This document shows, piece by piece, positions 42,991-42,996 of a stretch of 42,996 nucleotides of DNA; the first letter of the stretch is position 1; each line of letters opens with the position of its first letter. The translations under genes were made by a program, and so were the position numbers. The stretch comes from an uncultured Collinsella sp. Its GTDB lineage: Bacteria; Actinomycetota; Coriobacteriia; Coriobacteriales; Coriobacteriaceae. Below the pieces are notes generated by a model, which searched no databases, had not been told where the DNA came from, and worked only from the letters and a program-made list of their open reading frames with translations. The stretch spans positions 1 through 42,996 of the forward strand of contig USQQ01000013.1 of the NCBI GenBank assembly GCA_900556875.1. Direction: 5' to 3'.

Positions 42991-42996
42991 ATGCGC

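Larger units (their letters stand above)
29730..42996. mobile_element. Integrative mobilizable element at tRNA-Arg (right end outside window)
   Basis: The stretch from the tRNA 3' end to the window end holds a tyrosine integrase, an excisionase-like protein, MobC and a relaxase with an oriT-like region, and accessory genes (surface protein, lipoprotein, metallophosphoesterases). No type IV secretion genes are seen, so it would be mobilised by another element. Intergenic DNA next to the tRNA is AT-rich compared with the core. The left boundary is taken at the tRNA 3' half; the matching repeat that should mark the right end was not found within the window, so the extent is inferred. Confidence 0.75.

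Overview
The window is GC-rich bacterial chromosome. The gene set suggests the class Coriobacteriia, most likely Collinsella or a close relative: a dnaK-grpE-dnaJ-hspR chaperone cluster of actinobacterial type, a DUF5692 membrane protein, a mannose-family PTS with DUF956, and a LAxTG-anchored surface protein. The genus is inferred from gene content and was not tested by a search.

Positions 1-29.7 kb look like core chromosome. (1) A four-gene NAD operon, nadA-nadB-nadC-niaR, has a perfect 21-bp-arm palindrome overlapping its promoter, probably the NiaR operator. (2) A small 2[4Fe-4S] ferredoxin. (3) dnaK-grpE-dnaJ-hspR, then an aconitase-family hydratase, an orphan membrane-anchored protein and clpB. 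dnaK and clpB share an upstream motif that is not the classic HAIR or CIRCE sequence. (4) A DUF4143 ATPase behind a perfect 25-bp-arm palindrome. (5) An acidic membrane protein. (6) A TetR/DUF5692 pair divergent from a large iron-sulfur flavoprotein. (7) A lone hypA. (8) A PTS IIAB-IIC-IID cluster followed by DUF956.

At tRNA-Arg(CCT), near 29.68 kb, the character changes. From there to the window end lies what appears to be an integrative mobilizable element. It carries AT-rich repeats next to the tRNA, an XRE regulator divergent from a 1.1-kaa cell-wall-anchored CAP-domain surface protein, a lipoprotein, an oriT-like stem-loop region with mobC and a relaxase, a tiny membrane peptide, three consecutive metallophosphoesterase genes, a coiled-coil protein, a winged-helix protein, an excisionase and a tyrosine integrase. 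The distal att site is not in the window.

The most unusual content is between the core genes. Many intergenic gaps hold long near-perfect inverted repeats, several built to one plan: a GGGGAC-containing hairpin, one or more inner hairpins, and in some cases an inverted copy of the GGGGAC sequence. Two related modules, each with three hairpins of about 57 bp at an 80-bp period, flank the orphan membrane protein gene (12.3-14.0 kb). A second hairpin family occurs at 4.8-5.0 kb and 29.4-29.6 kb. No transposase or reverse transcriptase that could explain them is present.
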